The translations under genes were made by a program, and so were the position numbers. The notes under the pieces were generated by a model. The model was not told the DNA's origin and did not search any database. It was given only the letters and a program-made list of their open reading frames with translations. A stretch of 64,000 nucleotides of DNA, taken from assembly GCA_013397865.1 (NCBI GenBank), contig VZTI01002590.1, positions 589,751 through 653,750 on the forward strand. Direction: 5' to 3'. This DNA comes from Struthidea cinerea. Taxonomy: Eukaryota; Chordata; Aves; Passeriformes; Corcoracidae. Positions 8,301-21,108 of the stretch are shown in pieces. Numbering within the stretch: the stretch's first letter is position 1; every line of letters starts with the position of its first letter.

Positions 8301-11300
8301 GATTTTACAGAATTCTTTACATTAAACTGCTGCAGTACTAATTTAACAAAAAATGTTGTTTATCATGAAAACTCCAAACCTTTACAAACAGATTAATTAC
8401 ACAAGCGTTTCTGTAGCATATATTCCACTGCCTTGTCTTTCTCAGAGCCTCAAATCAACCAGGAATCTGTATTTGTTAGTGACTCAGTAAACAGTACAGT
8501 CTCAAGCAAAGACTGCAAAAGACAGATCTGTGGAAAAGAAAAAAATGAGAAAAAACATTATGCTAAGGCTGCTATTTTTGTACCACCAATGTGGACATGT
8601 GGGTTCATTCTGAACCTTTGAACGTTTGATTTCAAATAAAATTAATTGTATGAGACTGTGCCAAAGTCATTAGTGAAGCTAGGTCCTAAAGTCAAGATGA
8701 AATATAAGTTTGTCTGGGAAGAAAAACCAAATCTTTAAGTCATTCTAACACTTGCAAACCAATCAATATTTGTATTGGTTTTTCTTTGACCAATCTTCAG
8801 TGACTGGTATCCAATTACAAAATTTTGTCCCTACAAACATTAAATTATGCTGCATAAATTCTCCTAAAACTTGACTGGAAGTACAGAAGGAAAATAATTT
8901 ATATACTGGTGGTGTCTCTTAGAGTGTAATTTTTACACAGGTCACACAAGCAGATAGAGTTTATACTAAATATAGTCAATGAAAATAGTATTTTATAAAG
9001 GATATAAAAGAGGCCAGAAGACTTGTCACCACTTTCTTGTAACCATCTGGCTTTTTGAAAGATAAACCTGTGTTTGGGGTCACTTCTGGACAGAGAATGC
9101 GGGTGGCAAACAAAGAGAGTCAAGAGTAAGATGGAAACACTGTGGCACTTCATGCTTCCTTGGGCAATTTTGTTGTTATCAACATCACCTGTTGTCACTA
9201 TTATTAAGGAAAATAACTTCTCCATCTGGAAACAAAGTGGGAAAGTTTTTCTGGGTAATTTAATTCATTATTTTTGTCTCAAAGATCTGTACCTACAGAT
9301 AGAATCACAGTACGTAAGCTGATGATGAGCTGAACCTTCGTGTCTTTGAAAATTAGGGTTCCCGTTTCAGTACTTCCTGCATCCGCTGTAACGGGAAGTT
9401 CTGGAGGATTCAGTGCTGAATCTTTCAGATGGATTTTACATGGTTTGAGTTGTACAGAGATGCAGTTGGAGCCCTGTAATCTTCCTATTACACCCAGCTG
9501 GAAGCTGCCTGATACATCAATCTAATGCAGTTGGAGCCTGCTGCTTACAGCCCATCCCTGTATCCATCTATCAGTTGTATGTCCAGATCAATGAGAAAGC
9601 AATTACTCTGCTGGGAAAAAAAAAAAAGTGATAAAATAATTGTAATAGGCATCTGATGACTAAAACATGCTGCTCTACTCTAATGGAAATGCCAGCTTTA
9701 CAACAGAACTTCAGCACAGAACAAAATGCTGTGGATGACACATAATATCTTGCTAAGTATCCTGGACACAGCTGTTACATGAAAAGAGAAACCATAAAAC
9801 ACTGTCTATGTTCTGAAGAAATATCCAGAGGAAAGGAAACATAACAAATATGTAACACTTGCTTTTTCAATAAAAAAGTCAAGTCTCATTGCAAGAGTCT
9901 ACCTTTAGCTAATGTTTAATGTCTTTAATATCCAAAAATTACTAAAATTGCTTAATAGTAGATTGAAACTTAATATCCAATTTCACTCAATGTGACCTGA
10001 AAGCACTATTAAAAATAATTAAGCTGAAGAAGAAGAAAATATCTCAGATAATCTGCACATCTGAGCAAAGAGCTGCATGAGTCATAGGAGAGAATGACAA
10101 AAGCACAAAAGATTGGGATGGAAATTGAGCCAAAACTGAGAGCAGCTTCAGAACCGGAGGACAGAGGAAGAATCACAAGGAGAGCCAAGTCTGGGGATAT
10201 GCATGAAAGACCAGTTTGCTTTTCTGTCCACAAGCCTGGAGCAAGCATGTAGTGAAAAATGATTTACAGACACGATAACTAAAAGGCTAGTTACTATGTA
10301 TAACAGGTTAATCACCCAAACATACAGCAACAGGTTAATCTCATAAAGCATTGTAGAATTAGCCAAATAAGGAATTAAACTTATATTTATCCCTACTCAT
10401 TCTAGGGTTTCTATGGAGTCAGTTTATTTTGAACTTCCTGGGTATTAAGCTGTTTGTTAATGTGCATGTTTTCTTCATTTTGCCCTGTAGGGCTGATATA
10501 AATACTGCATTCAATAACTCACATGTACTCTTTTCCTGTCATGATTTATCCATTACAGAACTAAACAATATCGGCCAATTTATTAACTACCTCAATTCCT
10601 TCTGTAATGTAAAAATCTCAAAACACCTGTCTGATGCTAGCATTGTCAGGTATTTTGAATATAGGAAGAGAAAAAGGAGCAGTTTTTCCAACTAACTTCT
10701 GTAAGTTTGTATAAGTAGTGTGTCAGTTGTGTATGTTCTACCCAGAACTTGTGAATTAACTGTTGTAAATGTTGTTGCCTCTTTAAGTCACTCTGTCTGA
10801 ATTCTCTGCTGATCTCATTTTCTAAATACAGGCAGAGTGTTTGAGTGGCACAATTTTTTTTTTGCTCTCCATACAAATTAGCTTTTGTGTGCACCAGACC
10901 AATTTCTATTCTGCTTTCTAATGCAACCTTTTTTCTTCACACTGTTTAAAAGGGTAAGCAAGGTTACAGAATTACTTAATCATCACACCTAATTGCCCAT
11001 CCATGCCTTGCCTTTATGTAGGAAAATTCATTAACTATTCTGTACTGAGTCGGGTGCATCAAAGCAAGGCCTTGCCTTCTGTCTGCATCTGGGCTACCAG
11101 AGATAACGTCTGGGTTTATTTACCTTAGAAGCAAAGTCTACACCAAGATGAAACTGAAACCACGTGTATAACGTGGGTGCTCCTGCTGTGTGGTCACAGT
11201 CCCTTATCACAGATCATACCTGCCTTTGCTGTTATCAGTGTGACAGCAGAGGTGCCGCTGGTGCTACAGGATTCATGTGCTGACACAACTTACATGACAA

Positions 11301-12765
11301 ATGATCTCTTAAATATCTTCATGTCCTTCCTTTCTGTGATTCAAGTGAACAACTCCACGAAGGAATTTCAGGCGAGAGCAATAAGCTTATGCTCTAAAGA
11401 TGGAGTCTCATGAAGAGGGGGACCTGTGTCATCCAACAAATTAAAGTCAACTTGAGCATAGCAAATGAGTGCCCCTTTGACAGAGCTACCCACAACAGCT
11501 TAGACAATAAGACTTTGATTTTTTGTTGCTGGAGGATTCAGAAGCGTTCATTAAGGAGCAGGGAGGTGTTCACAGAGTATCAGAGCCTCCAGCATCTTCT
11601 AAATAGAACTAATCAAACAGTTGGGTTTCTGATAAAAGAACACCTAACGAAGTGGCGGCTGCAAGTTTGTGTTCTCAGCTACTACTGCAAAAAAGAGGTT
11701 TATTTCTAAACATCTTTGACATATGGAAACAAAAAATGTATTAGCTATAGTGATGCTCGTGTGGCAACAAAAGAAAAATTGGGGAAAAAAACCCCCTTGG
11801 TTAGTATTTAAGCATCCAGAAATAGCTGGAAAAAAGCAACAAATTATGAATAATCAAATCATCACAAATTAAAGAACGCATGTATTAGGTATGTAGAATG
11901 TTTATATTTGGAAAACTTAGGCTACAGGAGGGACAATACCATTGGAACACAAGTAAACAACAGTAGCTCATCACATGAGGCCTTCTGTAATCTGATATCA
12001 AAGCAAAGTGAGACTTTTTAATATGTATTCATCTTTTATAAAAACTATTCTGCTGCCTGTAAATTAGTAATATCTGCAGGATCTACATAATTCACGATTT
12101 GATAAATATTTTACTTTTTTTCTGCTTATATTGACAGTTCTTACACAAAGAAATTGACGCTGTATAGCTTCATTTGCTATGCGTTTTGGCCCTATCATAA
12201 CTTTAACTTAAAAAAAAGTCCTTCTGGGCAGGCTCTGTGCTCTGCAGGTCCTCCGAAGGCAAACACCCAATGAGTGGCAGTGACACAGTCTCAGATGCAG
12301 CCTCCTCAACCACATGGTGACTGACTGGTTGATTTGGGGGGTTAGGTGGTGTGGGAGGTGTTTTTACATAATAAACAGGACTAAGTAGTTTCATATATTA
12401 GAGGCCAAGTCCCCAGCTGCTCCCAGTGAGCTTATGTGTTTCAGCCACTGGCTGTCTATTGGTGCCAAAACTGCTAAAATTCCTCAGCATCACAGGTATC
12501 CTAAATACTGACTGTCACAGGACACTGCATCAGCCAAGTGAAATCCTCCTCAAGCCACAAGTTCTCTTTTGTGCAAGCAACTAAAAACATTCAGGGGAAA
12601 TGGATACCCCAACCTGGCTGCCAGCAGAGGACATCGTCTCACAGAGGCATCAAGACAAAACCAAGTTTCTACAAATCCAGTTCACCTCAGTTCCTTCTCT
12701 CACTCACCAGACTACTGTTTTCCTGAATACAAACTTCATGCCTAATTATTTACAGAAGACAAGCT
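8301..12765. other. Unassigned AT-rich sequence
   Basis: About 4.5 kb with no recognised gene or repeat. A cluster of four CCAAT boxes lies at 8759-8815 (listed separately). The many 60-100-codon frames show no conserved motif and no convincing splice-site pairs. Confidence 0.45.
8756..8815. promoter_or_regulatory. CCAAT-box cluster with inverted repeat
   Basis: CCAAT occurs at 8759, 8790 and 8811 on the plus strand, and as ATTGG at 8774. The first and the inverted copy form a perfect 8-bp inverted repeat (AAACCAAT / ATTGGTTT) around a 10-base spacer. The 31- and 21-bp spacings between direct copies are near those seen in NF-Y-bound promoters. No TATA box, initiator or CpG island accompanies it, so function is only a suggestion. 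Confidence 0.25.
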
Positions 12766-12834
12766 GCACACACACTTATATATGTAGAGTGTGTGTGTGT
12801 GACTTATAAATAAATATACACACATATATAAAAG
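12766..12834. repeat. CA/TG and TA microsatellite with hairpin potential
   Basis: A CACACACAC run is followed by TTATATATG, a GTGTGTGTGTG run, then ATACACACATATATA. The CA and TG runs are complementary to each other and can pair around a 13-base loop. Confidence 0.85.
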
Positions 12835-15800
12835 TATGACATTACGTCAGCTCCCCAAATAATAACCCCTTGTAAACCCCCCCCCAAGCATAAACAGTAA
12901 TTGTTCAAAATCTGCAACACATGTCAGTTTTTAGGTCACTGGACAACAGCCCACATAGAGCAGAAGGGATTGAAAATTAATGCTACTGCTGAAGAGAAAA
13001 AAATACAAATAAAGCCAAGAAAAGAAGAAATGATAATGCTATGAAGACACATAATAGCCTATTAAACAACATTTCTTACCAGATTTTATTCATTTATTCA
13101 TTTTTGACTGAACAGTTCAATTTCCTCAAATACACAATACGCAAAAAGAAAATTAAATAGTTTCTCATCTGAAAAAAGAAAACCAAAACCTGTTTCTATG
13201 GTGTTTTTTTGAAAGCAGCATTCACTTACATGCTAAATAAAACTAATGCTAGCTTGTATCAAAATCAGTTATCACTCATCATTCCCTGTTGCAGGGGAGG
13301 AGTATTTATACTAATAAAAGGCAAGAACTACCAGCCCTAGCTGGTAGAGCGTAGATGTTACATGCAATAGTTGTAAGTGGTTGTTTTGAGACTGGATTTT
13401 TTCCTTCTTCTCTCAAGCAGCTATTGGAAGATTGTGCTTGGAACACAACCAGCTGTTACTAGATTTAATGTTTGGTTTTGTTCTGTGGTGGGGCTTTTTT
13501 GTTTGTTTGTTTTTAGGGGCACTCCTCATGCCTAGAATAACTTTCAACCTACAGTTAAATACTTACCTCTCTGCTCATGAGCTTCGAAGTGGTTCTTTGA
13601 AAACAGAGGCATTAAATGATATGCCCTTTAAATGCTTCATCTGTAATTACAGACTGAAACATTTTGTTTTCCCCACACAGGCACAGTGCATGTGAACATA
13701 CAGACCCATTTTTCCCCAGCTGCCATTCTTACAGCCACATCTCCTGTTTTCCCTCTGTCTCTCGTTTTTCCCCCTCTTATGCAGTCCTGATGTTTTGAGA
13801 GACACAAAATCGCACAGTGGATGATTTCACCAGAGTTTAGAAGCTAAGCAGAAACTTCTCTAGCACAGCCATTTGGCCTGACCCATCCCAGGCAGTTTTC
13901 TGTCAGGCAGCGGCAGTGCTCCTGCTACTGCTCCCAGGGCAGAGAGGGAGAGAGCTCCCAGAGGTGGTCCCGTGGCACCTCTTGCTCCTGACCACTCTCC
14001 CAGTGGAAGTACCCGGGAGCCAGGCGGGATCTGTCTCTCCCTCTGGTGTTAGCACACCTCTGCCCGTTCTGCGCTGCAGTGGCAGTGCTCCCCCTCCTTC
14101 CAGCTGGGCAGGGGTGCTCTGAGCTCCACTGGAGGAGGATGCTTATAGAGCCCAGCCCCTTTTTTTACAGACGTGATGAGCTCCTGTGACACCAGGCCAC
14201 CAGCCTGAGAGGAACTCATGACCAGAGAGAACCTCAATACTCCCATGAGACAAGACGTTAGCGTGAGTCCTCCCTCACAGGCACAGCGTAGCTGGGACAC
14301 CAAAATACCAACCAGCTAAAATGAGCTAGTGCAGTCCCCACTCTCTCCCCTTGGCATCCAGCCACCTCAGCGTGTGCAGTAGCCAAACATGCCAGGCAAA
14401 CGTAGGGCTGCAGCACTGCCACAGTCACCCACACCCCAGCGAGAGAAGATGGTGGGAAAGGGCAGAAATCAGGCAGTTGCTGCTTACAGGCCAAGTATTA
14501 AACTGAAAATCAACCTCTCACTGCTAGCACTATTAGAGCAGCGTTCACAATCTCTGCGGGGGGCCATTTTCATCTCTTCTTTGATGTGAGAAAGGTGAAA
14601 GTGATGGTGCATTAGAAACAGGAATGAAAGGGGCAGGTTTGGAATCATTAAGTAAACTCCCTATCTCTTAAAAAGGAAATGTTCTTGAATTTATTCAGTT
14701 TCTCATCTCATCTGGACATATTAAAGCAAAGTATCTAGGAAGAGAAAGAACTCTTGCATGTTTAAACCTCACTTCACTTCCAGATACACACCTAGTATTT
14801 CAGTAGCCTTCAGGTTTCACCAATTGCAGTAGTTTAATTAACCATTACATCTTTTACAGGGTGTAATTGGTCTCACAGCTAGTTCATTAAAGCCACAGCA
14901 GAATCATCCTGACAGTCCAGCCATGAGCAAGTTCATACGGAGCATTAGCAGTTCAGCTCCTTGCACATTAAGTTGGCGAATGTTTTCAGAACAGAGGAAA
15001 CTAAATGGTACCAGCCATCTAGTCCCTGTCAAGCGTGTACTCAGAAAAACATTCTGAAAAGAGATGACCAGGAGCAAAGAGAGAGTCTCCAACCTCATTA
15101 CTCCCTATTCTGCTCAACATACGTCAAGTGTTTGCACTAGGCAAACTGACATTTCAGCTTACCGCTGGTCTACCCCGGAAACCTGATATTTATAATGTAG
15201 TCATTCTATATCTGGCCCCTGGAGCAGCTGCAGTTAAAGGAAGTTGAGTTATTAAAAAGAAATTCTCCATTTGGTGGCATTCTGTAGGTGGAAGTCTTTT
15301 GAGACACTCCTATTACCTGAAATAGTCACTAAATAGTTTTACTCAGCTGGGACTTTGAGGCAATCTGAAATATGACACTTTTCTCTCTGCCTTTCAAGCT
15401 TGAAATTCACAGATTTTACCAAGGTGCAGGCTCCTGCATGGATCTCCGTATTCCCAGATGCAGATTTTCCAGAAGCATGTTATGCCTATGACTCAAAAGA
15501 TAACCCTTGTCCATCTCTCACCTTTTTCTTTGCTGTACTTCTAGCTTTTCTCCACCTGCCCACACCTCTCCATCGTCTGTCTTCTTTGTCCCATTTTCCC
15601 TTTTTAACTCACTCATCATTAGGAGAAATTTCCAGTTCTCTTCTCCAACAAGAACTAATTTTCAGGAATGAACTCCACTGGCCTTTGCAGTCAGTGGGCC
15701 TGTTTTTGAATTACTTTTTCCTTAGTGCTGACAGGCAGAGCTCAGGGAAATTCACTTTCTTGAGGTGTATCAGCAAGGTCTTCCAAGGCAAAAACAACCC

Positions 15801-16311
15801 CCTGCCTGCTCTCCAGGCATATATAAACTTGTTCTGCCAATGCCCTCAGCCAAACACAACTTGTATGGGCCTGGTGAATATCTGAGCCACTAAACTACAA
15901 AACCAGTTAAAAGAAAACAGGTGTTAAAGCCACGGTACCAAGCCTAGTAAGATCTATTTATCACTGTGTTAGCATGCCCAGGTTTTAGTGCATCTGGAGC
16001 TTGGTCAGAGTAAACAAATCTGCACTCAGAGTACTGACAAAGGGAGCTCGTAACTGTCTGCCAAAGACAAGACAGGAAGAGGCTGAGGTTATTGGTAATA
16101 ACCATGCTGAAGCTCAACAGGGGCCTCAAAAGCCTATGGGGAAGTGAGAGGCTTGATGGCACATTAACAGGTTTTTCTCTAAGTTTCTCCCAAACAATAT
16201 TTGTCTTCAGCAGTGTCTTCAGCAGCAGAGACTTATGTCCAGAGAAATTTCTGACCTTCTAACAGAGACTGCTGCATGACAACATTCCTATCTTTTCTCC
16301 AAAAATAAAAT

Positions 16312-16315
<4 letters not shown>
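12835..16315. other. Unassigned; GC-richer block at 13.86-14.50 kb; 161-codon frame at 15.40 kb
   Basis: Bases 13860-14500 are clearly GC-richer than the surroundings, look like an old LTR or other diverged repeat, and cannot be assigned. Near 13310-13400 a tRNA-like phrase (GCTGGTAGAGC) is not part of a tRNA. The open frame 15400-15885 (+) is the longest outside an LTR. It has a leucine/phenylalanine-rich stretch near residues 39-56 from pyrimidine-rich DNA and no recognisable domain. Confidence 0.4.

Positions 16316-16349
<34 letters not shown>
16316..16349 (+). repeat. 34-bp poly(A) run
   Basis: Uninterrupted A34 after an AATAAAATAATTA context. It could be the tail of an unrecognised retroposed sequence, but the 100 bp before it match no known element that I can name. 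Confidence 0.9.
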
Positions 16350-16350
<1 letters not shown>

Positions 16351-18486
16351 AAAAACCACTTGATTAATCTTGTTAAAAGTGAATAACCTGTCAGCTTCAA
16401 TATCACACAATACCTGCACTAAGATTTAAATCACTTCTAGGAATTGGCAAGCTATTTCTGTGTTAATGTGGCCCAGTTCTGTTCAGAGTTTCACCTTGCT
16501 GAGGTGACACCCTCCTTACCAAGAACATAATTTGGAAAAGTATTTTTAAACCAGAAGGACTTCCACACACATACTGTAAACGATGCACAAAGGGCTCTGT
16601 TAACACCTTCAAGCATCTTGAATGCTTAAATAATTTTTGAGCACATTTTGACCATTGCAGCAAAGAATCATACTGAATTATGACCCTCTAAACACAAAAG
16701 GCATGAAAATTGTTTGGATAATTGAGCACATGAATGAAAAATGGTTGCTGAATTGGATCCTGTACAGCTTATAGATAAGAATAACAGCTTTGTTGTGTAG
16801 GTTTTACGAATTCCATGCACCTAACTTAGCACAAGGATTTCTTCTAAAAAAAAAAAGGTATGCACTCAAAGCTCAGGGCATACACTGAGTTTTCATATGC
16901 TCAGGAGTTTGGCTGATTCAAGTGTCAACATGAACTCTGAGCAGTAACAAGAAAACCTTGGTCTCCAAAGTCTGGTTAAGGCAGTATCCAGCATCAAAAT
17001 AAATTCTAGGAGAAGGAAAGCAAACAATAGTATTGTTAACTCTGTTGGTCCTTAAGTTTCCAGAAATCAGTGAAATGATTCACCAGCCTTTCTTAAATTA
17101 AGTGCCCAATCATTAGAATAAGTATTAGCCAACAAAGCTGTTTATCATAGTAACAAGAAGGGAGGCTTTTAATTGATAATAAAATATTTTTAATTACTAA
17201 TAAAACTCTGTTAACACTTGAAACATGGATACTGGGATGCTAAAATAAGCTTAAAGATTCAGGAACCAAGTCTATAACCAAAACAGATCGCCTATACCCC
17301 TCTCATCTTTCACTTACCATTGGGATGTGAGAGAAACAATGAATTTAAAGAAAGATGCACAGGATGCAGTGGGCATAAGTAGTGAGTGAGTACACACAGA
17401 GCTTCAGATCATCTTCTGATGCTGAAGGAAGCTATTTCAAAAAGCCATTCTTCTACAATGAGTTGTAGCAGCAAGAAATAAAAAAGCATTGTGTAATACA
17501 TGGAATGATGAAAAATACCAATATAAGAGACTTCCAGATTTGACTGTGCGTGTATGAATGTAGTTCAAAAGCATAATGACTTGGATACACCTCAAAAGGT
17601 GGAGGGAGCCTTGGGCTGATGTGCAGATCAACATTGGAAGAGGCCAGGAAGGCAATTGGGCTATTAATCAAAGACCAATACCTCAAGCTTAACTTTCTGG
17701 AGACAACATCTCTCTGTCCTTTTAGGGATTGTACCATTCTTTAAGAAATATGATAATTCAGATTTTCTGTCCTCATAAACCCTTCCATCCTCTCCTCAAA
17801 AGAAAAAACAGCCATGAAATGGACTTGTTTCTAATCGCTTCAATCACTTAGTTACAGGTCACAGTTTCTGGATGAAAAATTGTTTTCAAGTACCAGTTAC
17901 AAAAACACGTCTCAAATACGAGGTCTTTAATTTTATTATAATTAGAAGTGTTTGTATGCACAGCTGAAGAGGAGGTGTAAGGCACCGCTCACTGTGTAGC
18001 TAACACACAGTGAATGCAAGAGGAGAAGTAATCCACTGTAAAGGGATGGGAACCAGGGAAATACACATTTATGAAGTGAAGACATTTGAGAAATGTACTC
18101 ATGGAGAGATCACAGAAGAACATTGGCCAAGAACATGCTGAAATCACAGTCATCAAACAACACATCGATTGACAAAGTCAATGAATGGATGAAGCCAAGC
18201 AAAGTGAAGCTAAAAATTAAGAATGAGAAGCTTTGTAGTGACAGGTAGCAGAGTGTGCCAGCTGAGTGAGCTGAAAGACTGAGGCAAGTTTTCAGCTACG
18301 GAAGGCGTGTTTGTTTAGAAAGGGTGATTAACCAGTGCAACCACACTGCCAAGAGCAGTAATGCACACAGCAGTTGTTGCTGCCTTCCTGGGTGTCTTTC
18401 CGAGAGCTACGCTTCAGCCAAACAGAAGCTACCAGGATAAAAAAGGGGGTACCTGTGCAAAATGTAATGATCTGGTTTTTACAGAA
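16350..18486. other. Unassigned sequence with one small hairpin
   Basis: No gene or repeat family recognised. A 9-bp perfect stem (TCACTGTGT / ACACAGTGA) with a 7-base loop lies at 17989-18013. Confidence 0.45.
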
Positions 18487-18541
18487 GGTCAGATGGAATG
18501 ATCTAATGGTCCTCCCTGGTCTTAAATTCTCTGACTCACAC
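18487..18541 (+). mobile_element. Ancient CR1 3'-end fragment
   Basis: GGTCAGATGGAATGATCTAA followed by TGGTCCTCCCTGGTCTTAAA and TTCTCTGACTC matches the 3' end of an old amniote CR1 type (consensus form: GACTAGATGATCTAATGGTC, then CCTTCTGGCCTTAAA, then CTATGA repeats). This type is common in turtles and crocodiles, so the copy may predate birds. Only about 55 bp can be aligned by eye. Confidence 0.6.
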
Positions 18542-20962
18542 AGAAAGAGGCTGGCAGAGCACAGGAAAAGAACACAGTGCTGCATGAGCCCCGTTCTTGC
18601 ACGAGTAGTTCAGATCCATGTTCTTCACCTCAGCAGGAAAAAGAAGAGTATTGCAGAACACAAATTCAGCACCAGGGACTCCCTGCAAATAGTGGTGGAA
18701 CACTGAAGACTTGAGGCAAATATTCTAGAACTTACTGAAATTACTAAAGACTTCCCTTCAAGAGGAAAGTGTTGAAAGGTTTTTATTTACTTAAGAAAAT
18801 GAATAAATGTAACTGTGAAACTTCTCTCCATATATAGAGGACATCACTGGGAACTAACAGAGAGCAGATATTTTTCAATAGTACTTTTGTGACACACAAA
18901 ACACAGACCAGAAAATATTAAGTAATTGTTCTGACTCCTCCACCATCATATCATCTTACTTGCACCCACAATATAGGGAGAAGATAACAGTATTTTTCTT
19001 CACAAATTGTATATATTTAGTCTATTTTTTTGGCAGTCAACCACAGCTAGACAAATCTGATCTTCCCTCCTGGAAGAACTATACTTACTTTTTTTCCTAC
19101 GTTCAAGCATGTTACACAATACCAATACAACTTGTTTATTTAGACAGACAGATCTGGAATACATGGCCTTTGTGAAAGCTCTAATTCACACAACACAGAA
19201 AACATGTTCAACAGCTCAATCCAGTATTTTTTTTCTTTTCTATCATCTTTCAAAGATTTTTACCTATTTTTGGCATTAAAAGTATAGGCTTTTCCCACAA
19301 AATACTGCAAAACAATAACTACCCATGCTAAAAAGACAACATGAGGTTCTCAGGACATTTAGACTCAACAAATATTACAGAGGCCCGTTGTGAGCTATGT
19401 ATAGATAGAAAAATCAAATTTTATCTGCCACTGTGTCAGGCTGCATTCCAAAGTCATTTTATCACTGCAGTGAATACCAAGATATTTATCTTTCCTGGCC
19501 AGGTTAATCTTGTGTTCCATAATTATCATGACTGCCATAAACACATTCGTTCTGGTTCTGCATTTGCAAGTGGTTCCAATTTTAGGGGAAACTGAGCTTA
19601 AAGGGAGTTGCTTTTATTTACTTTTAACTTAAAGGCAACTGCAGAAATTAAGAAGTATATTGCATTGGAGATTTATCACTAGACATGTGATGATAGCTTT
19701 CCAGTTAATTTTTTAGCCTCAAACTAAATTGAACTCATTACAAGGCTGCCACATTTAAAGTGTTCCAGGCAGGAAACAACTCGAGAGTACTATGAACATA
19801 GTTGGATGGCAGTATCTCTCTGTCTGTTTGTGAATCTGTGGTGTGCGCACACACATAAGTTTTGACAAATTTTCCAGAGCACTTTCTTGGGATTCCCCAC
19901 ACACATCCCATTTCCTTTGACTGTATGACAAATCCTTAGGTTGCAGCATGTTTTGTGAATCTACAGGCCTGGCAACTTCACCATCCTCCTGTGCAACACA
20001 GCTAAACAGTTTGCAGTTCCAGATTTGGCTCATTTGGAGTTGGCATGACTCTCTTCACTGCACTCTGTAGTTGTGCCCTAAAGCAGTGGAAAACATGGTC
20101 AGCCAGGGATCTTTCCTACTAGACGTACTGCCATTCCTACTGCAGATTATTAGCACCATTCCTACGAGCATCTGCTCTCCTCCTGCTTTGAGTAGAAGAA
20201 GACAAATAGCACCTTTGTCCCTGCTTTCAAAGACAACAACCACGCAAAATGCAAGGCTCAGAAAAACTGGAGAGATACAGAGAGAAAACAGGAAAAGAAC
20301 ATGACTCTGCCTGGGGACACTGAAGTCTTCTGTGTACTTTTCAAAGGCCAATCAAGATTAAAACCTTGAACAGTTCCTTGTCAAAAGCCAGAGTACAACA
20401 TGTGGAGCTCTATCAAAAGATTGAAAGGTTTGTTTTAGAGGGTTGAGCATATTCTTTAATTCAGAGGATGCAAAGGTTGGAGCAAAAGCCAGACTACAAA
20501 CCCCCTAGGTTTTGATTGTATTTAGCTTGTAGGAAATTGGCATCTCTCACTGTTAGAAAAACAAAGGTGAAGAGAATAGACTTTACCTAAACTTAGCAGA
20601 AATGAGCTATATTTTGTGGTGTAAGTGCAACCCAAGCAAAAGCTGAACAAATTAGTAAGGCTCTGGCTAGCTTGTATTCACAGGGTCACCAAAGGCATAT
20701 AGAGTAGGCACAAGAAGCAGAGTGTCCAAATCTTGCTCCTCTCCCTCTTTAGCTCAATATTCTAGAGGGAAGCAAGAAGATACAGAAACAGACAGAATAC
20801 ACCCATGATTACAAATCACTGGAGTCCTTCAGAGGTAAGATCCTGACATAATATGAAATACAATTATCTCATAAGAAGAGGGAATACGTGTATACACATA
20901 AGTATTTAACTGTCAGTGTTTCCTTATTTCAGTTTCTCCAGACTTCCAAAGTCTCCCTGTAA
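18542..20962. other. Unassigned AT-rich sequence
   Basis: No gene, repeat or regulatory structure identified. Open frames are short and lack motifs. Confidence 0.5.
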
Positions 20963-21108
20963 GTCTTTACATCCCTGGAAGTGTTTAAGGCCAGGCTGTA
21001 TTGGGCTTTGAGCAACCTGATCTAGTGGAAGATCTCTGTCCATGGCAGAGCAGTTGGAATTAGATGATCTTTAAGGTCCATTCCAATCCAAAGCATTCTA
21101 GGAGTTTA
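20963..21108 (+). mobile_element. CR1 LINE 3' end
   Basis: Classic avian CR1 3' UTR: CATCCCTGGAAGTGTTTAAG, CCAGGCTG, TTTGAGCAACCTGATCTAG, CCATGGCAGAGCAG, TAGATGATCTTTAAGGTCC and ATTCCAATCCAAAGCATTCT. It is truncated at its 5' side, as is usual for CR1, and the 3' octamer repeats are degenerate. Non-coding. Confidence 0.93.

Noticed and set aside
7924..8325. 133-codon plus-strand frame
   Set aside because: It is antisense to CR1 ORF2 sequence.
13310..13400. Possible tRNA gene near GCTGGTAGAGC
   Set aside because: The D-arm-like phrase is followed by no anticodon arm, no GGTTCGA-type B box and no acceptor pairing.
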